Assembly (NCBI GenBank): GCA_916048095.2
Contig: OU696590.1
Location: forward strand, 4,549,049-4,613,048
From: Sacculina carcini
Taxonomy: Eukaryota; Arthropoda; Thecostraca; Sacculinidae
Direction: 5' to 3'
DNA: 64,000 bases
Shown here: positions 53,755 to 64,000 of the stretch, one piece after another
How positions within the stretch are numbered: position 1 is the first letter of the stretch
Layout: every line of letters starts with the position of its first letter
Made by a program: the position numbers and the translations under genes
The notes under the pieces: model-generated
Told to the model about the DNA's origin: nothing
The model's input: only the letters and a program-made list of their open reading frames with translations
Databases searched by the model: none

Positions 53755-54854
53755 TAGAGATGCGACCTAAATAAACCGACGTTTTTTTTTTAAAAAAACT
53801 TTTTTTTTGCCAAAAAAACCTCGACTGAACCTGCAAAGAATTTAAATTATGGAAATGATATATTTGGGATGTTGAATGAATTATTTTTTATCAACACATG
53901 GGTTATGTATGCTATTAGTGACCCTATCAAATTTAATTATCATTAAATATGCACAATAAACGTGTAATAATGTGTTTGAAAGCCCTAATAGCATTGTTTG
54001 CACGGTACTGTGCGGCACTTCGATTTACAGTACAGTTTTGCATTCAATTATTGAGTTAATCATTGTGTGAGAAAGCAGGGTTTGAAAACCGTTTCTTATG
54101 CTAAAATCTGAAACTGTTTTAAAAAAAACAACACGTGGCATAATTTTGTATTCTTTTTTACATATTACCTTTTTCCTACCAGAAATGAACTACGTTGATT
54201 ATAATAAGTTTCATCATTTCATTCAGCAGATCAATTATTTTCAAATATAAAAGTACAAACACTGCAAATATTTACACAAATACTACAAATATGCACACAA
54301 ACTTAGTGTCCCTAATGAGACTACGAATAAAAGCGGGTCGCATTAATCAGAGTGACAATCCTGACCAGAAAAACGCGTAATATTTTCATGTAGGAAAAAA
54401 ACGACTGAGGAAATATATTTAATGTACAAAAGGGTATTTAAGCACAAATAACTACATCAAAGAAACCATCATCCATAAAACCAGTTCTAAAAACAGGTTA
54501 CAAATAAAAAACCAATTAATTTGGTTCAACTTTCCTTGATCTGCCGCCAAGATTTTTCTAAATCTCTACATCTACGAAATCCTTTGAAAAAAATTGATTT
54601 TGAAAAAAACCATGGTTTAAAAAACAGTTTAAATCAAGTGGTTTAACCAACCGCTTATACGTACCAGCAGGCTACTTGCTATACAAAAGGTATTTGAACA
54701 CAAATAACTACATCAAAGAAACCATCATAAAAAACCAGTTCTGAAAACAGGTTACTAATAAAAAACCAATTAATTTGGTTGAGCTTTCCTTGATCTACCG
54801 CCAATTTTTTCTAAATCTCTACATCTACCAAAACCGTTTTAAAAAAAATATGTG

Positions 54855-57340
54855 TAGAAAAAAAAGTGTAGACACAGAGCGGTATGTGGACAAAAATAAG
54901 GAGCACAAATCGACAGAAAGTACATGGGTGCTTGTAAAATTGAACACATACATACACACATACACACAAACACACACACACAAACACATACACACAAACA
55001 CATACACACGCACATATATACACATACACATGCATACACCAATGCCACCTAGACTACCTAGTATCTAGGTGGCGTTGGCATACACATATACATATATGAA
55101 TAATGTAATTTAATAGAGCATATAATGGAAAGAGATAAAATATATAATGAGAATATAGAATAAAAAAGCATAGGATATGTAAAAGAAACCAGAAACTAAA
55201 ATATATTACAGACAGGCGCGCGTGGGCATCACCGCCCCACGCGCGCCTACAAGACGTCACACTCCGATCGCACCACAAACACGACTCTAAGCTCACACCG
55301 TGACACACGGGAGCACACAGACACACACACACACACACGCACAGTCCTCACCCGCCGCAACAACCAATCAGCGGCTAGCCGGTCAATCGCTCGCCGCCGC
55401 GGGACATGCATACTCGACAAACGCATACACACACACCGAAACAACTGCACACACTCACCCACACAGCTATACACACTCGCTCACACACTCTCGCACGCAA
55501 TATACAATTCAACCATACATGATCACATATAGACACACTAACACGTTCACGCACACACAATCTTTCACACACACACGCTCTCTCACTGCACACGATCACA
55601 CCACACCTCCACCTGTTTTAAAGAAACATGAATCAACAAAAGAACAGACAATTAAAAACGCGAACCAAGCAAACCAGGAACCAATATAAAAAACCTAACT
55701 CGACGACGGCCTCCACCAGATGCACACACCGTGGCAGCGGCGAAGCACACACGTCAGGCCCCAGCGTCCAACCGCGCTCCCGCCTCCGCCCGTGCTCTTC
55801 AGTGCTTCGCCGCAGCCTGCCGTCTTCTTTATCACAGGCTGCCGCGACAGGGCACAACACCTCGGCCCCAGCACCCACTGTGCTCGCGCCGACACCCGTG
55901 CTATTCAGCACCCCGTCACAGACAGCCGTGACTCAGCCGCACACGCAAGCCGCACCGTCGTCGTCGTTCGTCATTTCTCCTCCGGCTTCAGCAGCTCCTT
56001 TCTCTCACATGCCCTCCAGCACCAGCAGCCTCCACCAGCGATCTTCTATCTGCCCGGCGACGAGTCTAATACCAGTGCAGGCGGGACGACGAGCAACCCT
56101 CGGCTGCAGCTCCTCCGCTGCTTCCTGCCGGCACCATGCCCTCATGCCGTCCACCTGCACACCAACCTGACACGCCGCCGAGCACCTCCACCACTTCCTC
56201 CAGGCCGCTGCTAATACTGGAGGGCACTATCTCTGCTGCTGAAGCCGGGTCGCAGACAAAAAACCACTTCCAAACTAAAAGGCCGAAATAGCTTGTAAAA
56301 GAAACCAGAAACTAAAATATATTACAGACAGGCGCGCATGGGCATCACCGCCCCACGCGCGCCTACAAGACGTCACACTCCGATCGCACCACAAACACGA
56401 CTCTAAGCTCACACCGTGACACACGGGAGCACACAGACACACACAAACACGCACAGTCCTCACCCGCCGCAACAACCAATCAGCGGCGAGCCGGTCAATC
56501 GCTCGCCGCCGCGGGACATGCATACTCGACAAACGCATACACACACACCGAAACAACTGCACACACTCACCCACACAGCTATACACACTCGCTCACACAC
56601 TCTCGCACGCAATATACAATTCAACCATACACGATCACATATAGACACACTAACACGTTCACGCACACACAATCTTTCACACACACACGCTCTCTCACTG
56701 CACACGATCACACCACAGGATATAAAACAATAAAAATAAATGCTAGATGGTCGTTGGCTAGCGAGTAGCTCTTCCGCCCTTGGACAGGTTTTATTTTTAG
56801 TCCTGATGGGTGTCTAGCCACCCTCCTCACTGGTGGGAACCAGTGGGGGAACCGGTTTAGTCGCCGACGACTCGACTATGAGACTGGTTGTACTGGGCTA
56901 CACAGTACCAGTAGCAGGAATTCTCCTGACCAGACAATTTACCAGACCGAAGTGAGTCAACCAGCCGAACACAGTAGATCACAATGAGGATAAGAGTTGG
57001 AAGATAACGGAAACAGATTACAGGGTAGGTTAGATCAAGCAGATTCAAGTAGGTGTTTGTGCAAGACGACAGAGAAAGACTTGAGAGACGTTTTTTCAAG
57101 GATGTGTAAGGGAAGCGAGTTATATATACGAGGACCATAAAATGTATAAGATTTGGATGACCAGGGAGATAAATTGGTAGCGGGAGGACTAACAAAAGGC
57201 TTACGATGGCGACTAACTAAAGGCTTACGATAACGGGAGGACTAACTAAAGGCTTACGATGGCGACTATCAGAGCGAACGCTGGGTATGAGAAGAGAACG
57301 AAGATACAATGGTGAAGATTGAGAACGAATCAATTTGAAT
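54855..57340 (-). mobile_element. L2/CR1-like LINE 3' region inserted in hAT copy 3
   Basis: Minus-strand frames near 57150-57030 read TSLKKRLSSLSLSSCTNTYLNL, a degenerate C-terminal tail like those at 3227 and 47466. A 3' UTR follows toward lower coordinates (56880-56720 and, after the LTR element, 55177-54855). That UTR shares gtcgagtcgtcggcg with 17845-17860. CA repeats lie near 54945-55030. The LINE is split by the short LTR element at 55178-56717. Confidence 0.55.
55178..56717 (+). mobile_element. Short non-autonomous LTR retrotransposon (fossil, structurally whole, young)
   Basis: Two direct repeats, 55178-55605 (428 bp) and 56294-56717 (424 bp), begin TGTAAAAG and end CCACA. They flank a 688-bp internal region. 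The 5-base duplication ggata at 55173-55177 and 56718-56722 marks integration. The LTRs differ by only a few substitutions and a CA-repeat length change, so insertion was recent. The internal region is Pro/Ser-rich in its frames and encodes no recognisable gag or pol, as in TRIM-like elements that depend on another element's proteins. Each LTR carries a GC-rich hairpin near its start. Confidence 0.85.
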
Positions 57341-58004
57341 ACAGTTTAAATCAAGTGGTTTAACCAGCCGCTTATACCAGCAGGCTACTTGCTATACAAA
57401 AGGTATTTGAACGTACATCAATCAAATCTATCTTCCATAGAGACTGTTCTAGAAAGCATTGTTTCATTAAAAAAGCGTTAGTTTAAATAAACGTTTGTCA
57501 AAAAAAACTTGACCAACCAATTAACTTGTCTTGTTCTGCTGTCAACATTTTCTGAATCTGTACATTAATAAAACGAATTTAAAACCAATTTGAAAAACAT
57601 CATACTTTTTTTTCATAAAAAACATGGTTTCTTTGAAAAAAACACATGGTTACTCAATGAATTGGTTTTGTTCTGCTGACAAAGTATTCCAAATATCCAC
57701 ATAATTAAAACCATCTTTAAAGACATGGGATTTCTCAATGAAAAAACCTAAACCACCGGACCCGAATGCACTTTCAAACAGTCTCCTGAGGTATTTATTG
57801 ATAAATATTTTTGTTTTTTATACTATTATCGAATTATCTTTGAAATAAGACACGTAAAGATGTACAAAACGTCAATTAAACTCGGTTCTATGTGCTAAAA
57901 TCCAACATACGATGACAATTGGGGCTAATTTAAAAACAAAACTAAAAAGACATGTTTTTTTCGCAAAAAAACGCAACAAAAAAAACGTTTTTTTTGCATC
58001 ACTA

Positions 58005-58150
58005 GTTACGAGCATCCCCTCGGTCTCCTGGGGAATCAAGGTACTTTTATTCGCTACTTTATGATAATTTTCAAAATTATACGTGAGACAACGGGACCCC
58101 TCAACACTCGGAGCCCCCTCGGGTGGTTCAGGGTGCGGTTACTACGGTTG
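58005..58150 (+). repeat. Old repeat R, copy c, right part
   Basis: It resumes the repeat begun at 53640 after the hAT element. gagaccgaggggatgctcgtaac in reverse matches 38905-38927. Confidence 0.6.
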
Positions 58151-58253
58151 TGGGTACATGGGGTTTCCTTGAAAACGGCACACAATATAAGAAGAAACAA
58201 TTGACTTTGCATACATTTGTGTTTTCCCATTGGAGAGTTATTGTTTCTTAGTT

Positions 58254-61072
58254 TCACCTTTGGACGTGACGGTGGCAGATAAGGTCGTCCACTGCGGTCG
58301 ATAAAGCATGACGATTACGGTAAATGACCTTATTTTTGTTTGCGTTGTTGCAATGGCAGCATCGCTTACGACGTTGCTTGGCCACTGCCATGACTGCGAC
58401 CACCAGTATCACCTGCACCGTCAACCATTCCAATCGTCCCAAACGCCAAAGCTTAGCCATCAGTGCCGTGGTAATTGCCGTAGGAAGCAGAACAAACGTG
58501 AGTAAAACGACCAAGGTCAGCAGCTGCTTCAGCAATGGTTCGTAGCGCACGCATTTGGCGATGTCCCACAGCTCGCGACCCCATCCCATCGGGACCAAGC
58601 CACCTGGAAAACGCCTCTGATAGATGAAAACTGGAGGAGCCGTTCGACTAGATTGGCAGAACTCGAGCCTCAAAGACTCAAGCTAACGCACGATGCTTGT
58701 TCTTTTCGGAATAATCACCAGAAGTACTGCATAGGGCTCCAAAGAAGTACTAGTTGTTCGGTGCGGTCGGATGTCTTTGTGACAACGATACTGCACTCGC
58801 TCTCGTTGATGTATACGTTTCAAACCGAACAGCAACGAGTACACTGGCTGTCGATAAATACCTTCTTATTGCTGCATTGATGAAGACCAAACACATACCG
58901 TTTCACGAGTTGAGGAAGCAACAGTAACTGTCACAGTATTATCAACAAAAATCTCGCCTTCGCTTCGTGTCATATCGCTGATGCTTGTTCTATCTGGATG
59001 TTCTTGCAATAATTTACAAGAGCATTCTCTTAGTCTGTCACTTGTTGATTTGGTGATTGTGCAAGTGATCACAGGATGCAGACATCTGTGTAAATGTTTT
59101 GATGGGGTTCCTTCAACTTAGTCACGGCATGAATCTTTCACAAGCAGTAAGAAGCATATATAATGTAAATCGAATATATAATATATAGTTCAAGATGATG
59201 TGTGATTTGCCCGCTCGCTTTTAACCAGTATAGATCAGTTGGCTAAGGCACACACAGCACCGGCCTGCTGTGCTGAGCTAGTGCACGAACGCGAGTGATC
59301 TTCCACAGCAGACATGACAAGATTACGTTCCAACAACGTTGCTAGGTGACGCTTTGCAACTGTAGCACATGACCAAGATATCAGCAGGGAATGGTTGTTG
59401 ATTGTATCACACGACGACCAGCGAGGCTCTCCGCTGTTTATGTTGATGTTCTCCAAAATCTCCTGAAGTCACTACCAGAATATCATGCACACAAGAGACC
59501 ACGACATTTTCACATGAGCATTGACACGCTTGAAAGCCACAACCGACGATCAATCACGTGCGAAATTCCTCATTCGTCGACATTTGCTCGCGTGCGTCAT
59601 ACATCATGTGATCACTGCGAATTATCGTGTAATCGCATCACGCACACACACACACACACACCGCACGTCACATCACTTGTAATCACCAACTGCTGCGGTG
59701 TCACTCGCCGTTGTTGCGCTATTGCGCACACCCGCAAGCTGTGGGTACACAACACCGGCCTCAGCACAAGCACTTCAACAGCAACAACGCGTGCAGCATG
59801 TGAATGAAACGACCGATTGCAGCGCACGCGCAACGGTCCGGCTCGACCGGGTCTGCTTTCAAGGGCGGTTTTTGCATGGTCGCGTCAGAGGTGAGCCGCT
59901 TACTTTCACGCACCTGGCACGAAACACGGCGACCTGTTGACAATAGCCCGTACAGCGAGAATGTGTATGCGTATGTGTGTGTGTGTGTGTGTGTCTGTGT
60001 GTGCTTGTTTGTGTGTCTGTGTGTGCTTGCTTGTGTGTCTGTGTGTGTTTGTTTGTGTGTATTTTTGGCTTTAGTAATTTTTCCGATGGTTTTCGGTTTT
60101 GCGGTTTTGTCGTGTGTGTTTGTGTGTGTGTGTTTTTTTTTTTTTTTTTTTTTTTTTGTGCATATGTATTGTTCATATTACGTAAAAACTATCACAACAA
60201 GACACAGGCAGCGTTGCCGCGCATGATGGCCAGACTAACTCGCTGAATTAGCCAGGCAGTTTCACGCTTCTCGCCTGTGCGCTCTGTGATCTTTCGACCG
60301 ATGTGCTTGCACAGTGTCTCGCATGCTGGTCCCAGAGCACCGCTGGTCTCCACCGCTACGTGTGTATGTGTCTGTGTTTGTTTGTGTATCTGTGTGTGTG
60401 TTTGTTTGTGTTTGTGTGTGTGTGTGTGTGCGCGTGTGCGTGTGTGTGTGTGTGTTTTGCGTTTGTTTATGTGTGTGTGTGTGTGCGTGTGTGTTTGTGC
60501 ATTTCCTACTGATCACAGCGTTGTTTCTGATAATCTTTCTTGTCCGATGGGTGTTTGTTGTTCTCAAGCAAATGAAAGGTGTCCATAATGATTTGATTGC
60601 ATGAAGGCACCTTTTAGAGTTGACGCATAGTTTAGGGCTGATTCAACGATGTAGGGAGTGAATCAAATATCTGTCTACACAATGCCAACTTCCTCCAACT
60701 TCACAAAGACAGACAGCGCCTCATCCGGGCACTCGATAAGTCTGCCTTTGCTGTAACCAAAACAGCCCGCCTGTATGAGTGTCGATTGCATCAGCAGCGT
60801 GACACAATCACACCAGTGACACCATCAGGAGACCCGTAGCTGCGACTGGTAGACAGAGAAATAACGACTCATTGTAGAGGATCGTAGGGAAACTTGTGGG
60901 TACTCTGATCTGTTGATTGATCTGTTTGTGTGTCAGTGTCTGTGCCTGTTGGCAGTTTACTGGAGTGATCGAGTTCGAAATGCAACTTACTGTCTTATTT
61001 GATCCGAAATAATCGCAATGTGATGCACACATATTGGCCTCAGGAGAATTGTCAATCAAATCCGGTTTTGTA
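58254..61072 (-). CDS. Unrecognised membrane protein, three linked exons, incomplete
   Basis: Minus-strand exons are supported by splice sites and phase. Exon 60991-61072 (27 codons, [19 protein letters not shown]..., donor gtaagt) precedes 58899-59085 (62 codons, [37 protein letters not shown], donor gtatgt). This joins in phase to 58254-58616 (120 codons and stop, [18 protein letters not shown]). The last exon has two hydrophobic segments ([17 protein letters not shown] and [15 protein letters not shown]) followed by a basic Cys/His-rich tail ([10 protein letters not shown]). The middle exon looks extracellular with several cysteines. At least one exon between 60991 and 59085 is missing because their phases do not join, and the start lies upstream. 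I do not recognise the family. Confidence 0.45.
59100..60190. other. Unassigned stretch with TG repeats and poly-T
   Basis: TG-rich repeats at about 59967-60060 and a T run of about 23 at 60133-60157. No coding sequence is recognised; it may be an intron of the gene at 58254-61072. Confidence 0.5.
60192..60359 (-). pseudogene. Fragment resembling a retrotransposon polymerase C-terminus
   Basis: The minus strand reads [20 protein letters not shown], then [20 protein letters not shown] and a stop. This RxS.AI.RGNA pattern recalls the C-terminal tail of reverse transcriptases found as multicopy genes in invertebrates. Only 55 codons remain and upstream sequence is microsatellite. A host exon cannot be excluded. 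Confidence 0.35.
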
Positions 61073-61089
61073 CTAGCGCACGTGTCCAA

Positions 61090-61290
61090 AATGAAAGTGT
61101 AATCAATGTTGTGCAGTGCAGTGGAACTGTGATTATCAGCGGCGAGTCAAGTCACTTTCAATGTACTCTCGAATTGCTCTGATACATCGTTGTAAATTAC
61201 TCGGAAAAGGTTTGGGAAAGCTTGCATACACACGCAGAGGCACACACACAGACACACACAGCCACTCACACACACAGACACACACAGCCA

Positions 61291-61342
<52 letters not shown>

Positions 61343-61672
61343 CACTACACAAGTGTCAGATGGAGCATTTGCAACACCAGATAAAAACTCTCCAATCAGC
61401 AGAAATTCATTGAATTGGAACATGTTGCGGGCGCGCATTGTTCAGATCGATGATGGACGATTTCGAGGCGAATAAATTCGCTCGGCCAGTCAGGTTCAAC
61501 GTTCGAGCACTCTCGGTGTTGCGTGAGCACCGTGTGTTCACTCAGACATGCGGTGAAAGTCTCGATTCCTGCAACTCGAAATCGGTGCACGGTGTTATCC
61601 CGTCGTGCGCTCGCACTCTGCTTGAAAGTTCTGTTTTTTCTATTGGCGGGCGGCCACTCTGACAGGCGATAA
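61090..61672. other. Unassigned stretch before the LTR elements
   Basis: CA repeats near 61240-61322 and a short GA run. No gene is recognised. Confidence 0.5.
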
Positions 61673-63090
61673 TGTAACAAAACACAAAACTAAAATGTAT
61701 TCACAGACAGGCGCGCATGGACATCAATGCCCCACGAGCGCCTACAAGACGCCACAACACTAACACAGCTCAAACACGACTCACTCGACACGCATCTACG
61801 CTCACAATGTGACACACACACTCACATACGCACACACACACACAGGCCTCACACACATCCCAATAACCAATCAGCAGCGAGCCGGTCACCAGCTCGCCGC
61901 CGCGGAGCACGAACACTCAACAGCGTGACCCTCATACACACATGCAAACACATACCTATAAACACAGTAAACGACACAGCGCGAAGGCGAATCACACACA
62001 CACACAACTATACACACTCCAAAACGCTGGCAAACCCTCTCGCACACACTTTTACTCTCTCTCTTTCTCTCTCTTGGTTTCGCACAAGTAACTACGCAAA
62101 TAATACAACACTTGAATGTGATAATGAAGATAACACAGTCACTAAACAACCAGCGCAACACGGACACTAAGCAGCGCAACACAAACACTAAACAGCGCAG
62201 CACTCACACTATCGCCGCTCTCCCACGTACCTATCACCCGAAACACTCGTTACTTTGAAAACTCCCGTCACCCTCAGACACACACACCCGCCGAGATCAC
62301 TCAAACGACTGACTGTGCTACCTTCGCCCAGTGCGTTATGCTCGTCACAGCGATGACGCCCACTACTCCGCTCGGGTGTCATCATACACAAACATAAAGG
62401 AACTAAAGAACAGACAATAACAAAACGCAAAACAAACAAACAAAAACAACCTAACCCGATGAAGGTCTTCATCATACACACACACCGTGGCTGCGGCAAA
62501 GCACACCACGTCAGGCTCCAGCGTTCACCATGCTCCCGCCTCGTCCGTGCTCTTCAGTGCTCCGCCGCAGCCTGCAGTCTTCTTCATCACCGGTTGCCGC
62601 GACAGGGCACAACAACTCGGCCCCAGCACCCACCGTGCTCCCGCCGTCACCCGTGCTCTTCAGCACCCTGTCGCAGACAACCGTGACTCCGCAGCACACG
62701 CAAGCCACACCGTCATCGATTGTTTCCTCCGGCCTCAGCAGCACCTTTCTCTCACCTGTCTTCCAGCACCAGCAGCCTCCACCAGCGCTATTCTAGCTGC
62801 CCGGCGACAAGTCCAACACCAGTGTAGGCGGGACGACGAGCACTCCTCGACCAGCTGCCTCCTACCGGCACCATGCTTTACTGCCATCCCCCTGCACACC
62901 AGCCTGGCACGCCGCCGAACACCTCCATCACGTCTTCCAGCCCGCTGCTAATACTGGAGGGCACTGTCTCCGCTGCTAAAGACGGGTCGCAGACAAAAAA
63001 GACTTCCAAAACAAACAGGCCGAAATAGCTTGCAGAGCAAATAAAACTAAAATTGTATTTAGACAGGCGCACGTAGGCATCACTCCACAC
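61673..63090 (+). mobile_element. Related short LTR element (fossil, broken, older)
   Basis: A left LTR begins TGTAACAAAAC at 61673 with the same hairpin block and CA-rich body. An internal region (about 62110-63030) is clearly homologous to the internal region of 55178-56717 (for example tgctcttcagtgctccgccg). A second LTR start is at 63031, cut off near 63090. It is more diverged from the 55 kb element and incomplete. Confidence 0.65.
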
Positions 63091-63800
63091 TTGAATTGTC
63101 TCGTATTGTGGACCCGTATATCACGAGAGAAGAAGTTGAAAGTGGTGAAAGAATGTTAAGAGTGCGCTTATGTTGATCCGCACTCAGTGCGAGAACCGAA
63201 AGGTTCGCTGTATGTGCGTAGTTGGAAGAGATTGGTGAAATATGTCACACACTTCGGCAATGAGATATTTTTTAGTGTGATCGACTGCCGACCCTCGCGA
63301 TTTGCGCTATGGCGGAAGCTAAGAGCTGAAAACTCTGAATGCATTACTCAATCGTTTGAGTCAATTTTATTAACAAATGGAGCGCCCGCTGAAATTATCA
63401 TAGACAATGGAGCTGCATTCAGAGGAAGTCAAATGAAACAGCTGCTCAACAAGCGGAATATCTCGGCTCATTATCGGTGTGCCTATTACCCATCCAGTAA
63501 TGACATAGGTGAAAGAAATCACAGGACCCTCAAAAAGAATTGCGGCTCGTAAATGATGTGGAGTGCAGGAAGCGTTGTACTGGTACAATGCCTCCTCAGC
63601 TTTGGATATCCGATCTTCACCGTTTAATAATATTCGCCGATACAAACAGAAATTTCGACATCTGGTTCGTGTTCAGCCGCAGAAAGCATGAACAGTCATG
63701 CAATACCGCAATATCGCATTGGTGATTGAGTATGAGTGTGACGACCCTGAACACGGTGTTCTTCTGTGTCACAGTGCGGCACACTGACTAACATCATATC
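63091..63800 (+). mobile_element. Integrase-core fossil of an LTR retrotransposon (Ty3/gypsy-like)
   Basis: The plus strand retains a retroviral-type DDE integrase core: FFSVIDCRPSRFALWRKL, then IIIDNGAAFRGSQ and YYPSSNDIGERNHRTLK. The best match by memory is Ty3/gypsy-type integrases. It is broken and lacks the rest of pol. It sits between a truncated LTR and the LTR starting at 63863, so it could be the remains of an autonomous relative of the short elements; that link is inference. Confidence 0.7.
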
Positions 63801-63862
63801 ATTGTAGTCTGTGGAGGTCAATGGCGTCCCATGGCACGTTCGCAATATTCGTAGAAATAGCA

Positions 63863-64000
63863 TGTAACAAAACTAAAATTTATTTACATAAACAAAAATT
63901 TATTTACAGAAACTAAAATTTACAAACACAAAACTAAAATGTATCTACAGACAGGCGCGCATGGGCATCAATGCCCCACGAGCGCCTACAAGACGCCACA
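63863..64000 (+). mobile_element. Start of another LTR of the same family, running off the window
   Basis: It begins TGTAACAAAACTAAAATTTA and has the hairpin block caggcgcgcatgggcatcaa at about 63952. The aactaaaat unit is repeated several times at its start. Confidence 0.65.

Larger units (their letters stand above)
53755..58004 (-). mobile_element. Non-autonomous hAT-type element (family 1), copy 3, with nested insertions
   Basis: In reverse orientation its ends are TAGAGATGC and GCATCACTA, with a perfect 8-base duplication gttacgag at 53747-53754 and 58005-58012. The element proper is 53755 to about 54855 and about 57340-58004, interrupted by a LINE that in turn holds an LTR element. The left part contains an internal duplication (about 54430-54640 against 54690-54850). 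No transposase is seen. Confidence 0.88.

Noticed and set aside
55628-56214. Proline/serine-rich host protein
   Set aside because: Lies wholly between two LTRs, recurs in a related element at 62.4-63.0 kb, and several frames are equally open because of base composition.
60640-60838. Possible exon ([17 protein letters not shown] on plus, [15 protein letters not shown] on minus)
   Set aside because: Both strands give short plausible peptides with no supporting splice phase or family, so it is too ambiguous to call.

Overview
The window is animal nuclear DNA, most probably from an arthropod or close ecdysozoan relative. The genes are intron-rich with GT-AG introns, and dinucleotide repeats are everywhere, mostly (CA)n/(GT)n. 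One gene carries an arthropod-style peritrophin (ChtBD2) chitin-binding domain. I cannot name the species; a crustacean is a guess. Joining exons by splice sites and phase gives four genes that are complete or nearly so: Rab8 (minus, 6011-1246, 5 coding exons, 208 aa), the adaptor Crk (plus, 10981-14900, 6 exons, 301 aa), a secreted chitin-binding protein (minus, 24374-16148, 4 exons, 939 aa), and an equilibrative nucleoside transporter of the SLC29 family (plus, 25948/28849/30388 to 48846, 10 exons with three alternative first exons). A condensation/alcohol-acetyltransferase-like enzyme (minus, about 52992-50872) lacks only its extreme N-terminus. Three exons of an unrecognised membrane protein lie at 61072-58254 (minus).

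Layout: Rab8 and Crk are divergent, and the DNA between them (6660-10850) is largely an L2/CR1-like LINE split by an antisense RTE-like LINE. Crk and the chitin-binding gene converge across 14.9-16.1 kb. The chitin-binding gene and the transporter diverge across 24.4-25.9 kb. The transporter fills 26-49 kb, and its introns hold a decayed pogo/Tigger element, two hAT-type elements, a solo LTR and a full CR1-like LINE with a PHD-finger ORF1. From 53 to 64 kb the window is mostly nested repeats: an old repeat, then a hAT element, then a LINE, then a young short LTR element, followed by relatives of that LTR element and an integrase fossil.

The genes do not form a pathway; they are ordinary eukaryotic neighbours. 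The most striking shared feature is at the 3' splice sites. In Rab8, Crk, the transporter and the acyltransferase, 18 of 20 acceptors sit a few to about forty bases downstream of a TG-repeat tract on the coding strand, in place of a polypyrimidine tract. The chitin-binding gene and the unrecognised gene show none of this (0 of 6). The second notable observation is the set of three phase-matched alternative first exons of the transporter, two of which share a protein motif. The third is the four-level transposon nest at 53.6-58.15 kb, whose middle step is confirmed by a copy of the empty target site at 38.8-39.0 kb.
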